Position numbers and translations under genes: made by a program. 64,000 nt of DNA, taken from the NCBI RefSeq assembly GCF_040958095.1, contig NC_091237.1, positions 8,421,645 through 8,485,644 on the forward strand, given 5' to 3'. Origin of the DNA: Procambarus clarkii. Its lineage: Eukaryota; Arthropoda; Malacostraca; Decapoda; Cambaridae. The notes beneath the pieces are model-generated. The model was not told the DNA's origin. It did no database searches and worked only from the letters and a program-made list of their open reading frames with translations. Below are positions 22,880 to 33,890 of the stretch, in pieces; within the stretch, counting starts at the first letter, position 1, and every line of letters begins with the position of its first letter.

Positions 22880-23335
22880 CCAGCTTTTGGTCAGTACTCC
22901 TATCCAAGCTATTATCTGTCATTATATCTCAGCCTTTGGTCAGAACTCGTATTCCAGCTGTTAATGTCCTCATATCCCAGCTCCTGGTCAGTACTCATAT
23001 CCTAGCTCTTGCTCTCCTCATATCCCAGCTCTTGGTCAGAACTCGTATTCCACCTCTTACTGTCCTCATATCCTAACTTTTGGTCAGTACCCATATCACA
23101 GCTCTTGGTCAGTACCTATATCCTAGTACTTTTCAGTACTCATATTCCAACTCTTACTATCCTCATATCCCAGCTCTTAGTCAGTACTTGTATTTCAGCT
23201 CTTACTATCCTCATATCCCAGCTCTTTGTCATTACTCGTATTCCAGCTCTTGGTGAGTACCCATAACCCAGCTCTTTCTCAGTTCTTGCATTCCAGCTTT
23301 TTCTGTCCTTATATCCCAGCTCATGGTCAGTACTC
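22880..23335 (+). repeat. Minisatellite, composite unit of about 47 bp
   Basis: Alternating pieces of the form CAGCTCTTGGTCAGTACTCG and CAGCTCTTACTGTCCTCATA repeat about nine times with many changes. The open frame across it is a repeat artefact. Confidence 0.7.
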
Positions 23336-23390
23336 GTATCCTTGGACCAGTTGGACCACTTGAATCAGTTAGACCACTTGGACCAGTTGG

Positions 23391-23488
23391 ACCACTCCTT
23401 TAGTCTGTCCAGATCATCTTGTAGTATCTTGCTGTCCTCCTGTCTTAATCCTTCTCATAATTTTGGCATCATCACCAAATATATGGTT
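23391..23488 (-). mobile_element. CR1-like LINE reverse transcriptase scrap
   Basis: About 100 bp whose - strand matches the stretch around the FADD active site of the LINE at 61736-61828 (landmarks CAGATCATCTTGTAGTATCT and CTTCTCATAATTTTGGCATC). It is a 5'- and 3'-truncated relic. Confidence 0.7.
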
Positions 23489-23549
23489 ATAATGAGAGTA
23501 TATCAGTATGCTCTCATTATAATCACATATAAGCGCCACATATTTGTTC

Positions 23550-23659
23550 CGGCGCCCTCTCCACGTCGCTGAAACCAATCGTATTGGCGTTTGCTTTCCA
23601 ATGGAGACTTTAGGCGCCGTGGAGAAGGGGACCTGCTGCTTGGGTCACAGCTTCTCCTC
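23550..23659 (+). repeat. Target repeat of Polinton copy 2, left half
   Basis: It matches 42960-43056, including CCAATCGTATTGGCG and ACCTGCTGCTTGGGT. The match continues beyond the Polinton at 36933. The two halves together equal the uninterrupted paralogue at 42955-43146. Confidence 0.85.
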
Positions 23660-23665
23660 CATATC
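23660..23665. repeat. Target-site duplication, Polinton copy 2 (left)
   Basis: CATATC, repeated at 36927-36932. The unoccupied paralogue has a single CGAATC at the same place. Confidence 0.95.
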
Positions 23666-24546
23666 AGTAGTAGGGTGTAAGACTCACAGAACATTTTTTT
23701 TTTCAGGCCAGAGGACCCCTGTGAGTTGTACAACTCACAGAACATTTTTTTTTTCAGGCCAGAGAACCCCTGTGAGTTGTACAACTCACAGAACATTTTT
23801 TTTTTCTGGGAAATATCACGCGTGTAAGCCAGGGTTTTCAGGTAAATTTTTTGTCACAGATTTTAGAAGTATGGAATTCTTATGAGAAAAATAATTTCCG
23901 AGACTTAGAAGTTTGTTAAGGCCTTATGGGAGAAATTCAAATAACGTATGTAGCGCTTTAGGGTTTCCAGGAGAACTCTACGGACATATTTTACATGTTT
24001 TCAACTTACAAAAATCGTCTATGTAAGCCAGGGTTTTCAGGTCTCGTACCTCACACCCCCTCCCTCCCCCCTTACCTCGCAATCTCTCGCGTCACCTTTA
24101 TTTACCTTACGCCCGGCCAGCCAGACGCTTCTTGTAGGTCGCCTCTTATCATATCTTATCTTATCTTCTCCATAATATCTGGACCGTCCCTCCTCTCTCT
24201 CTCTCCTCTTCATATTATTCTCTCTTCCTATTTTTTCTGACATACTAATGTTTTATTCCTTTTTCATTAACCAGTCAGTTTTATACAAATCAACCGAAGC
24301 ATCTCAATGTAACCTTTAATACTGAAACTGTCTCAGAGACTAACTAAGCTGGCCCCAGCTACCTGCCCCAGGCTATCTGCCCGAGGCAATCATCACCTGA
24401 TTACCTGTCCTGTCATCTACCAGTCATTGTCAGCGTTCGCCACCGTAATAATTTATATATATATACATTAGGCGTTAATAAAACTTATTTATTTATTTAT
24501 AATTTATTTAGTCATCTAATTCATAGTTTACACAATTTATAATAAA
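23666..24546 (+). repeat. Left terminal inverted repeat, Polinton copy 2
   Basis: Reverse complement of 35999-36926. The outer 140 bp hold a 51-bp tandem repeat (starts at 23682, 23733 and 23784) whose junctions form the palindrome GTGAGTTGTACAACTCAC. Further in, GGGTTTTCAGGT occurs twice, as in copy 1, but is preceded by TAAGCCA instead of GCGCTTG. The inner half, from about 24050, is closely related to copy 1. Confidence 0.92.
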
Positions 24547-24740
24547 AGAGTTTATTCCTAGTATTCGCCAATCATTCTCGCTATTAATAAAACAGCCAAA
24601 TGCTCACTCAGGGGCACACTATCGTTATTACGCTCATTCAGGGGCCCCCTCAGATTGCCTAAGTCTCAGAGGCCTACACTTTCAGTCAACATTCAATCTT
24701 CATCCTGTTCACAAGGTTCCCCCAGCCTAGTCATATCATC

Positions 24741-27700
24741 ATGTCAGTGTGTCCTCTGTGCCTGTCTCCTCTCAACAACGAAATCGTGCATGTGTGTCAA
24801 ACTCAGTGTTTAACATGCCTAGGTGAAATGTCTATCAACGCTCTTCAAGAATGCAGACTGTACTGTATAGGATGCAACGGGCCTACACCGCCTGGACATT
24901 TTGACGTAACCTGTGCCAGCTGTGGACAACTCTATTGTGCAAATCGTAAGTACCTCTTTTTCTCGCACATTCAATAAACTTTCAAAGAAAATATATATCT
25001 GAAACATATATACATACATACAGACAGTCAATTTATATATATTATTCTTATTTCAGTTCATGGTTCTACTTCCTGCCCATACTGTCGTTGGTCCGTTAAC
25101 CGAGAACCTCCCACCGATGCCAGAAACGTCATTGAACCTCCACCCAAACGCCGTCGCATCATAAATAACCGTACGTTTTCACAATAATTTTCGTAATTTA
25201 AAAAGTTAATAATTATATATTTTTTAAACAAGTGTATAAATAAGTAATATATACTCATACAGAAAAATGTTTCCATTACAGGAGTTCCTATTCGTGATCA
25301 AGAGAATCTCATACTTGGTGGAATCAACATCCCAGCTCGTAAGTAATATTATTATTTATCTGTAATTCAGTTTTTCCTCTTATTTAGACTTTTTGCTTTC
25401 CCTTTTAATAATTCCTCTTATTTACACGATATTTTCCTATTAAGGTTTTCAAATCCTCTTATTGTTTTCAAATTTGTTTTCCTCTTAATGTTTATTCATT
25501 GCTAATATTATATTACAGAATCGCCCCTGGATTCAACCCAACCCTCTGAGTGGAGCACGCCTGTACGCAGTCAACCCCAGCTGTCCCAGGAGCTAGAAGA
25601 AGATGCACCAGACGGCAACCAGCAGGCATCCTCAGATGAAGAAGAAGAAGACAATCAACCCCCTGTTCACGACATATCAGATGAAGAAGTCAACGCTCCA
25701 GATTCCCCAGAGGTACTTAACTTAGATAACGTTGTTCCGCGAGTGTTAGAAGTCATACACCATTTCGAAGGTTCATTCTCGAGACATTCTTTCTCCATTC
25801 CCGGACATTTAGACGCCGACCCCAGCTTATATATAAATAGGTATAGGGAATTTTTTATAGAATATATAGACAATCAGTTCAGACAAATACAGGAAGAATT
25901 CCCTCCCTCATTTCACATTTACCCAGACGTAAGCATAATTTTGCAAAAACTTAATCATGCCGACGATCAATATGAAATATTAGACGAAGTATTTTCAATT
26001 AGAGGAGAAACTCAGACTGTTACACAGGAAGAGGTTGAAGTTCTCGTAAATTCATGGGTTGACGAAATGTCTGCTAAAATTGACGAATGCCTAAAAAATG
26101 TCCAATCCTCAAGTATAGGAATTCATTCCATGTCAGGCTTTGCCATTAATTTTTCATATATTCGCCACCCTATGCACCTTGGATCATATGTACCATATCC
26201 TGCAAAATTAAAGGGTAAAGAATCAGTATTTAATCCTGAAAGTGAAGGAGATGAGTGTTTGTTACAGTGCATTGCGGCATATAAAAACTTAGCATTGGGC
26301 AGGACTATAAAAAACGTTAGACATCATTACAAAAGCCTTCGATGGTGTAGAAGGTTCGTAGTATGGGCAGATGAAATCAGATTCCCCGTATCATTTGATA
26401 ACCTTAAGAAAATAGAGAAGCTTAACAAAATTTCTATTTATATTTATACAATAACTCATGAAAGTAACAGATACTATCTTAGTTTAGCTAGGAAAAGCCA
26501 GGAAAAGTATGCCGATAAAGTCCCTTTGTTGTTATTAGAAGGCAAGCATCTCTGTCTGATCAAGGACTTTGATAAATTTGTAAAGAGTATTAACCATAAT
26601 CCGTATAATATTCCTAACACTCATAAATTCTGTAAAATTTGCCTTTTGCATGCCCCCTTAGATGAAATTCAGGCTCACGAAGAGTCATGCACTGTATCCC
26701 AAGTATTTTCGTTCTATAGTCAAAATGATAAAATCAGTTTTAAAAATTACGGTAGGACCTATAGCCCAACTCACACCGCCTATTACGATTTTGAATGTCT
26801 ATTAGACCGTCAAAATCCTAGAGGCATGGTGGAATGTAAGCATAAAGCAATTGCTTATGCTTACATGATTTTAGACAGGGAATTCAATGTCGTAGAAACG
26901 TATTCATACGTAGGCCCAGACGCGGTCAATCATTTTATTACAAAGCTAGAAGCCTCATGGAAAGCTATTCTTGCTCAGCTCCCCAACTTCCCTAAGAACT
27001 TGTCTAGAGAACAGGAAAGAATGTTTCAAAGACAAAATACGTGTCAATTGTGTCATCAAACTTTCAAGGATAAGAAAGATAAACATAGACATCATAATCA
27101 TGCTATTCAGGAAAATAATTACTTAGGTGCTTATTGTGCTCGTTGCAATTTACAATGTAAAAATGCTCGTAGATACTTGACCACATTTTCCCATAATGCT
27201 GCCTATGATCTTGGAATTATACTTAAAGAACTGTCCAAAAATCCTCACCGCGATGTAGAAATTCTAACCAAGGAAGGATTGAAATTTATGCAAGTCATCA
27301 TAGGTAAACTTAAATTCCTAGATAGCCTAGCTCTCCTTAATGGGTCATTAGGAACCTTAGCAAGCGAGCACGTTGCCGGTAAGAAAGCCACCAAGTACAC
27401 TGAACACATACTAAATGGCGTATCCGATGAAGCTAAAGCTCTGTTAATTAAAGGTAAACAAAGCCTATGTTATGATTATATTTCTTCCATGGACGTGTTA
27501 GACGAACCTCAGCTCCCTTCGCGAGATAAGTTTTACAATGTTTTACATGACTCTCCACTTTCTGAAGAAGATTATAACAATGCTCTTAAAGTATTTAATT
27601 TAGGGAACTGTACAAACATCAAGGATTACCTCATGTTATATTTAAAAGTTGACGTGGGAATGCTAGTTGATATATTTACACTTTGGCGAACATCATTGAA

Positions 27701-29392
27701 AGAAATTTATGAACTAGATATTGTTTTCTATGTATCACTTCCTAGTTATGCTTGGGATGCGTTCTTATTTAAATCAAAAGTTGTACTTGACTATGTGTAT
27801 GATCAGAATATATATGATTTGTTGAGAAGGAATCTTAGAGGAGGGTTCACATCTTCCATTAGACAATTTACACAGGCTGTTAACGAGCACACTACATCTA
27901 ACCCTAGCTCTGATGACGATACTCACATTTTGTACCTCGACTTTAACAGCTTATATGCAGCGTGCATGGCTGAGGTACTTCCCCAGGGAGGGATTAGACA
28001 ATTAACTGACCTTGAGCGGGATACCTTATTAGGGCAAGGGTTACAACATATCCCCTGTAATCAAGACAAAGGTTATTGGATTTTATGCGATACAAAACAT
28101 GTATCTCCCGAGGTAGCTAGATATACTGATGATCTGCCCCTTGTACTGTCTCATACTAATATAACTGAGGAGTTTTTGTCAGAGTACAGTAAGAAAACCC
28201 TTAATGATGAAAAACGTAAGCTCTCACCTAAAAATACTAAGTTAATTGCATCCCACTTGCCCCAAAACGACTACTTAGTAAGCCTTGATTTCCTTCAATT
28301 GCTATTAAAACTTGGACTAGAAGTTGAACGAGTAAAAACAATCTATGAATTTAAACAGGCTCCCTATTTAAAAGATTTTTTTCAACCAACATTCGAGAAC
28401 GAGCCAATACCACCTGTAAAGTTAAAGAAAAAGCTTTTAAACTCATAAGTAATAGTCTGTACGGGAAATCAATGACAAATATATCTAGATATGCTAATAC
28501 TCACCATCTAGTAACGACAAAACATTCATTCTTAACTCATGCAAGAAACCCTTTGTATAAACGAGCTGTCTCTTTAGGTCAAGATAGGGTTCTCTGTACA
28601 GTAATGAAAGACATCCTTAAAGTTACCACTCCTTCTTACATGGGATATCAGATCTTGCAGATAGCCAAGAGGCGTTTATACGAGTTCTGGTATAATGTAG
28701 TTAAAGCCCATTATGGGGAGAGAGCTAGACTAATTTATACAGATACAGACTCATTCATATTTACTCTGACCTGTAAAGATGCTTTCCAAGAAATGACTAA
28801 AGCTCCTCTAGTAGATTATATGGATTTCAGTAATTTTGACAAAGATCATCCCATGTATTCTGCTACTCGCAAAGGTGAACTAGGACTCCTCAAGTCAGAA
28901 GTAAAGCAGAAAATTATAACTGAATTAATTGCACTCAAGCCTAAAACTTATTCTCTCCTAACCCTTGATAATGAACATTTATGTAAATGTAAAGGGATTC
29001 CTTATCATCAACAAAAGAAAATAACACATGCATCTTTTCAGAACACATTAGAGACAAATACAACTTTTAATTTTGTATCCCGATCCATTCGTAATGTTAA
29101 TGGACAGATATGCACGTGTAAAACAACTAAGCGCGGTCTGTCAGCTTTTGATGACAAGAGGTACCTCATTAGTCCCACAGAGTCATTAGCTTACGGTCAC
29201 CCAGACATTCCAGAGCGTGAGGTACAGGTAGAGGAAGAGGTAGAGGAAGAGGTTCAGGTAGAGGAAGAGGTGCAGGTAGGGGATCCAGTAATTGTAGATA
29301 ATCCCCAACCAAGACGTCAATTGTTCCCCATTTTTAATCTTTGGGAAAAGCGGGATAGAGTCGCTCAGCAATTATTCCCTAACAACAACTAA
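24741..29392 (+). pseudogene. polB: Protein-primed family B DNA polymerase, one frameshift (copy 2)
   Basis: Replicative polymerase of about 1,416 codons. Inferred exons are 24741-24945, 25057-25170, 25282-25338 and 25519-29392, with the same lengths and phase as copy 1. The N-terminus is Cys-rich with a PPPKRRR stretch. Acidic runs follow, then CxxC-type zinc motifs (CKICLLH; CQLCHQ with CARC), exonuclease YDFE (about residue 547), motif A DFNSLY (about 936), motif B NSLYGKS (about 1102) and motif C YTDTDS (about 1201). The C-terminus has a variable Glu/Val/Gln repeat. The only visible lesion is a 1-nt loss near 28380, between motifs A and B. AATAAA at 29868 probably ends its mRNA. Confidence 0.94.
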
Positions 29393-29867
29393 GTCTGTTA
29401 CTGTATTGTCTATGTATTATCTATAACTATATTCAAATGTCTTTTATATTATATTGGCTATGATTTGCTACTGTATTTGATATGAAATGACTATGATATG
29501 ACTATAATTTATTTTGTTACTGTATTGGATATGATTTGTTACTGTATTGGATATGATCAAATGGCTATGTTATGACTATAATTTATTTTGTTACTGTATT
29601 GGATATGATTTTATTACTGTATTTGATATGAAAATGACTATGATTCAAATGTCTATAATAATGTATATTCTATGATTTTATTACTGTATTGGATATGAAA
29701 TGACTATGATTTTATTGGCTATGATATTGTATATTCTATGATTTTATTACTGTATTGGATATGAAATGACTATGATTTTATTGGCTATGATATTTGATAT
29801 TGTATATTCTATGATTTTATTACTGTATTGGATATGTTATGACTATGATTTTATTGGTTATGTTTAA
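29393..29867. repeat. AT-rich degenerate tandem repeat between PolB and late genes (copy 2)
   Basis: Units such as GATTTTATTACTGTATTGGA and TATGAAATGACTATGA recur about ten times. It is roughly 190 bp longer than in copy 1. No gene was seen. Confidence 0.75.
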
Positions 29868-29946
29868 AATAAAAACTCGAATGTAGATTTCGTTTAAATA
29901 CTCCTTTCATTATATATTTGTAGTTAGTCTATTGAATCCTAGCAAC
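29868..29946 (+). promoter_or_regulatory. PolB poly(A) signal and putative late promoter (copy 2)
   Basis: AATAAA at 29868-29873 and TATATAT at 29911-29917 keep the same spacing to the ATPase ATG (29947) as in copy 1, and the block is essentially identical. Function is inferred. Confidence 0.5.
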
Positions 29947-30603
29947 ATGGAAGGGCAGAAAAAAGTTATTACTGAATCCCAGTTGAATATATTTAGTGAA
30001 CCGTCAAGAATTATTATTGCTGGATTTTCAAATGGTGGGAAGAGCTATTTATGTGCTAAAATGATAGAGAAATATCAGCAAAACTTTGCAAAAATAATTA
30101 TCTGTGGAAGCGGGTATAAAGAGTTGAGAACTAATCCACTCATTAAACATAAGATATCTTTTTTCTCTGAAATTGTAAACCCTTTAGATGATCGTGATCC
30201 AGAGGACACATCTCATATATTAGTTGTTTATGATGACTTGTATGTTGAATCTACAAACTCTAAAATAGTAAGTGATATATTTACTAAGGGACGGCATGAG
30301 AACATCTCTGTTATTTTTATAACCCAAAATATATTTTTCAGTGGGAAATTTTCTAGATCTATAAGTTTAAATGCTTCTCATTTTATTCTGCTTAAATCAA
30401 GAGACTTGTCCCAGATAGAAACATTAGGCAGATAAATATTTGGAAAACAAGATGCCAAGAAATTTTTAGATATATATAAGAAAGTGATTTCTCGACAGTA
30501 TGGGTATTTACTTGTTGACTTGGGCGTTAAAACACCTGAATCCATAATATTTAGGGGAAATATTGTAAATGAACCCCCATATGAAATAGTGTATCAATGG
30601 TGA
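29947..30603 (+). pseudogene. Packaging ATPase, stopped (copy 2)
   Basis: Same gene as 10520-11176, with Walker A GFSNGGKS and Walker B ILVVYDD intact. A stop at 30433-30435 replaces a Gln codon after the ETLGR segment and removes about the last quarter. The frame downstream is otherwise open to the TGA at 30601-30603, which overlaps the integrase ATG. The single substitution suggests recent inactivation. Confidence 0.92.
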
Positions 30604-31709
30604 ACATTACACAAACTCTTAATAAGATATACAATGACCCCAAGTCCATAGGTGGGTTTGGTGGCGTTTTAAAATTGTATAAGGCTGCAAAGAAAACAAT
30701 CCCTGAAATAACTATAAAAGATGTGAAAGACTATTTAAAAACGTCTAATGCATATACCTTACATTTATTAAAAAAACGTAAATTTAAACGAAGACGTATC
30801 TTAGCACCTAGACCTAAAGCTTTCTTTACCAGTGACTTGGCTGATATGACATTGTTAGCTAAGCACAACAACGATATTAAATATTTATTAGTTTGTGTTG
30901 ATATATTTTCAAGGTTTGCACATGTAGTTCCACTATCCACTAAATCAGGTCAGAGTGTAAGTGAAGCCATGAAAGCTGTTCTGGATTTACCTTCATCAAA
31001 AGGTGTAAGGAAGCTTAACACTGATAAGGGCGGTGAATTCTATAATAAATATATGAAACGATTGTTAGACAGTAAAAACATTGATCTGTACAGTGTATTT
31101 TCTCAGGAAACTAAAGCCAGCATTGCAGAGAGATTTATAAGAACATTGAAAACTAAGATATATAAATATTTAACGGCTTATAACACCTTAACCTATATAA
31201 ATGTTTTACCTGATATGGTTAAAACGTATAATAGAACACCACATAGAGGATTAAAGGGAAAAATACCTATTGATGTACATGCTTTATCTTCGCCTCAAGA
31301 TGTGACTAGGCAATTTAAACTCATGTATAAAGGAGAGCAGCAGACTAAGCCACGCATCAGTAATCATCTGTCTGTAGGAGATACAGTACGGCTTGCCTTA
31401 TCTAATAGTATTTCAAAGTTCAAAAGAGGTTTTCATCAACAGAACACTAAGGAAATATTTACAATTGCTCAAATTGATACTAAACAACCCGTGCCTTTAT
31501 ATTATCTAAAGGACTTAAATAATAGACTTATAGAAGGCGGATTTTATAGAGAGGAGTTGACTCCCACCTACTTGTCAGATACATTTGAAATTGAGAGAAT
31601 TATAAGTAAACGTAAAGTTGGTAATACTACTTTATATAAAGTTAGATACGTCGGTTACGACAGTTCATTTGATCAGTGGGTGAATTCAGATGACGTGAAG
31701 AAACTATGA
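30597..31709 (+). CDS. DDE integrase with C-terminal chromodomain, 370 aa, intact
   Basis: Retroviral-type integrase expected to process the AG...CT ends and make 6-bp staggered joins. Catalytic residues are Asp80 (SDLADM), Asp143 (NTDKGGEF) and Glu178 (IAERFIRT), a D,D-x34-E spacing. A basic N-terminal patch (KKRKFKRRR, about 59-67) precedes the core. From about residue 326 a chromodomain follows (ERIISKRKVG ... VRYVGYDSSFDQW). It is the only full-length integrase in the window. Its ATG lies inside the ATPase stop (ATGGTGA) and its TGA inside the next ATG (ATGA), implying translation from a shared mRNA. Chromodomain-guided targeting is plausible but not shown. Confidence 0.95.
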   Translation: MVNITQTLNKIYNDPKSIGGFGGVLKLYKAAKKTIPEITIKDVKDYLKTSNAYTLHLLKKRKFKRRRILAPRPKAFFTSDLADMTLLAKHNNDIKYLLVCVDIFSRFAHVVPLSTKSGQSVSEAMKAVLDLPSSKGVRKLNTDKGGEFYNKYMKRLLDSKNIDLYSVFSQETKASIAERFIRTLKTKIYKYLTAYNTLTYINVLPDMVKTYNRTPHRGLKGKIPIDVHALSSPQDVTRQFKLMYKGEQQTKPRISNHLSVGDTVRLALSNSISKFKRGFHQQNTKEIFTIAQIDTKQPVPLYYLKDLNNRLIEGGFYREELTPTYLSDTFEIERIISKRKVGNTTLYKVRYVGYDSSFDQWVNSDDVKKL

Positions 31710-32047
31710 AGAAGCAGCCCTTAGTTAGCAAGTATCGTGGATTTATTGAACTATTAGCTAGATTAGGTTATAATTCTAGGAAAAAGTTAATTAAGACTCT
31801 TAAAAAGGAACATATACTTTGCTTATCAGAAATATTTAATAATTTCTTAAAAAATAAAATTGAAGTTGGGAAGCCTATTTTAAAGAGACTTTCTAAATAT
31901 AGAGCTCTACTCCATACATTAGCCTGTAAGAAAAAGGCTATTTCACTCAAGAAAGACATATTAACAAGTAAAAGAGGAGGTAATTTATTAGGCATTTTAC
32001 TTCCCATAGCTATAAATTTCATTTCAAGGCAATTTAATAAGGAATAA
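31706..32047 (+). CDS. Small basic protein with hydrophobic C-terminus, 113 aa (copy 2)
   Basis: Differs from 12279-12620 at only a few residues and has the same length. Lys/Arg-rich helices are followed by RGG and a hydrophobic C-terminal segment (NLLGILLPIAINFIS). A core or membrane-active virion component is possible. The start and stop both overlap neighbours (ATGA at 31706-31709; TAATG at 32045-32049). The preserved frame in two otherwise decayed elements argues that the protein is real. Confidence 0.8.
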   Translation: MKKQPLVSKYRGFIELLARLGYNSRKKLIKTLKKEHILCLSEIFNNFLKNKIEVGKPILKRLSKYRALLHTLACKKKAISLKKDILTSKRGGNLLGILLPIAINFISRQFNKE

Positions 32048-32499
32048 TGAAAGAATTCTATCTTGTACCACGAAAAGCTATTGATCAACAGAAGCCTACG
32101 GCAGTAAGTGTTGAGAAGCCTACGATGACAGTGAGAACAAATCCTGTTATACAACACTTGATAGACTTAAGATTAAAGCTTAAGGATTATGATTTTGCTG
32201 TCTCCTTGTTAAATTATTTTAATACAACTGGACTTGTAAAGTGGGATGAGGAAGGGAACATTACATCGCCAGTTACTGGGATCAATATTGTTGATGACGT
32301 TTTAGGCAGGATGTGCACTCCGAAATTGTTATTCCCAGAAGATAAACTGCCAATAGCAAAGTTGTTCTTCTCTTTGACCTCTACACCTAAGAATTTATTT
32401 AGAAATGTAGATGCGAAAAATCAAGTGTTTTCTCCTCCAAGTTTGAAGAGGAAGATCAAGGCTGGAGATGAAGGAGAGTCTACCTGGATATCATATTAA
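32047..32499 (+). CDS. Conserved Polinton protein of unknown function, 150 aa (copy 2)
   Basis: Same length and layout as 12620-13072, with scattered conservative changes. It opens MKEFYLVPRKAI and ends with a Lys-rich, Ser/Glu tail. There is no recognised domain. Its TAA is followed by the donor-like G|GTGAGT of the putative mini-intron. Confidence 0.75.
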   Translation: MKEFYLVPRKAIDQQKPTAVSVEKPTMTVRTNPVIQHLIDLRLKLKDYDFAVSLLNYFNTTGLVKWDEEGNITSPVTGINIVDDVLGRMCTPKLLFPEDKLPIAKLFFSLTSTPKNLFRNVDAKNQVFSPPSLKRKIKAGDEGESTWISY

Positions 32500-32500
32500 G

Positions 32501-32542
32501 GTGAGTTTCTGTTTATTTTTATCATTTACTATTAGTCTACAG
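32501..32542 (+). other. Putative 42-nt intron before the penton gene (copy 2)
   Basis: Same borders and length as 13074-13115 (GTGAGT ... CTACAG). It is perfectly conserved between two elements that differ elsewhere. Confidence 0.45.
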
Positions 32543-32543
32543 G

Positions 32544-33432
32544 ATGGATAGTTACGTTATATATGCAGCGAGTAACTCTGATACTGATGTATTTAAAAAC
32601 AATGCTCCCAATGCTTTTGAAAATAGATTACATAATCAGCTGCCTTTAGACCCGAATAAAGCTTATGAGGTGTGCCTGAAGAATATATTCCTGCCTCCAT
32701 CTTATTTCGCTGTTAGGAGGAATGACCCGGAAAGTTTTATTTCAGTTCAACTTCTAGTGTCTAATAAAAATTTATCTGATTTGAGTACGGTGAATACATC
32801 TTTCACTTTAAAGTCGGATATTTTAGCCAGTGATAATTGCATAGAGCTAACGACTATTTTAAATAGAGAAATTTCTACTATATTTTCAAAAGGTTCACTG
32901 AGTTTTATAGGACCCGTACTTAATTATAATTTCCCAGATCACGGGGACGTTTATATGAAATATGATTCGAGTATTAATCGAATTAAGTTTAATGCAGCAT
33001 TTAGTGAGAAGTTGTTAAAATTATTTATTACAAAGGATGGAAAATTAGTTGTTCGAATTTCTTTATCTTTCGGTCGAAATATATGTAAAGTTATTGGAGC
33101 TGAAGTAGGTAAAGCCTATGATATTTTTATTATGAATAAGCTACCTAATAACAGGTTATTTGTACAAGATACTTGCTATTATCATCCTAGGCCAGGAGGC
33201 CGTATAGATTTCTTGTGTGCAGCCCACCATGTTTGGTAATCAGATAGTAAATATCTTGGATGTTGTTTCGTTTCAAAGTAATGTAACACACAGGAAATTA
33301 TATAAACATTTAAATACGACTAATATTGATGGCATCAGTATTAGATTAACAGATCAAGATGGGGAGCCTGTATATTTTGAAAAGGAAGGATGTACGATTG
33401 CAGTATTACATATTAGACCCGTTGATATATAA
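32544..33432 (+). pseudogene. Penton-like minor capsid protein with 17-nt deletion (copy 2)
   Basis: Homologous to 13117-14022. Near 33217 it lacks 17 nt present in copy 1; the loss lies at short TGTG/GTGC repeats, consistent with slippage. The frame shifts for the last quarter of the protein. Downstream codons are still open in the original frame to the TAA at 33430-33432, which overlaps the next ATG. Confidence 0.88.
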
Positions 33433-33875
33433 TGGCATGAGTAGAGGGAGTTTATCATTCTCTCTTGGTCTGTTTAAACATGAGGGTCGGGTTTGTACCG
33501 CTGTCTGTTGACGAGGTAGGGCGATTTATCGCTCCTCGAGGGAAGAGAGGTGGAGCACTGGGCGATATTACTGTTTTTGATAGAAGACATTTAAGAGGAG
33601 GTGGAATATTAAGTTTCTTAACTGGTCTAGCTCGTAGAGCAACTCCTTTCCTATTAAAAACTATTATGCCAGCTGCATTGACAATGGGACAGAATGTTTT
33701 GCAGGATATAAATGCTGGTCAAGGTACTTTGAAAGATTCAATTAGAAAACGCGGTATGGAAACATTGAAAAGTATAGGTCCTAAATTGTTAGCAGGTGGC
33801 CGAATAACGAAAAGAAAAACGAAAAGACCTGCCTATATAAAGAAAATGGATAGATATAAAGACGTGTTTTCATAA
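33432..33875 (+). pseudogene. GG-site virion protein, stop at codon 3 (copy 2)
   Basis: Homologue of 14022-14453. The coupled ATG at 33432 is followed by a TGA at 33438-33440. A second in-frame ATG at 33480 (MRVGFVPL) would still give a 131-residue protein. Both adenain-type sites remain (LRGG|G and LAGG|R), the second with Ile changed to Leu, which the consensus allows. The basic tail has four extra residues (RKTK-type duplication). It could still be functional from the inner start. Confidence 0.68.
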
Positions 33876-33890
33876 AACAGTACTAGTTGT

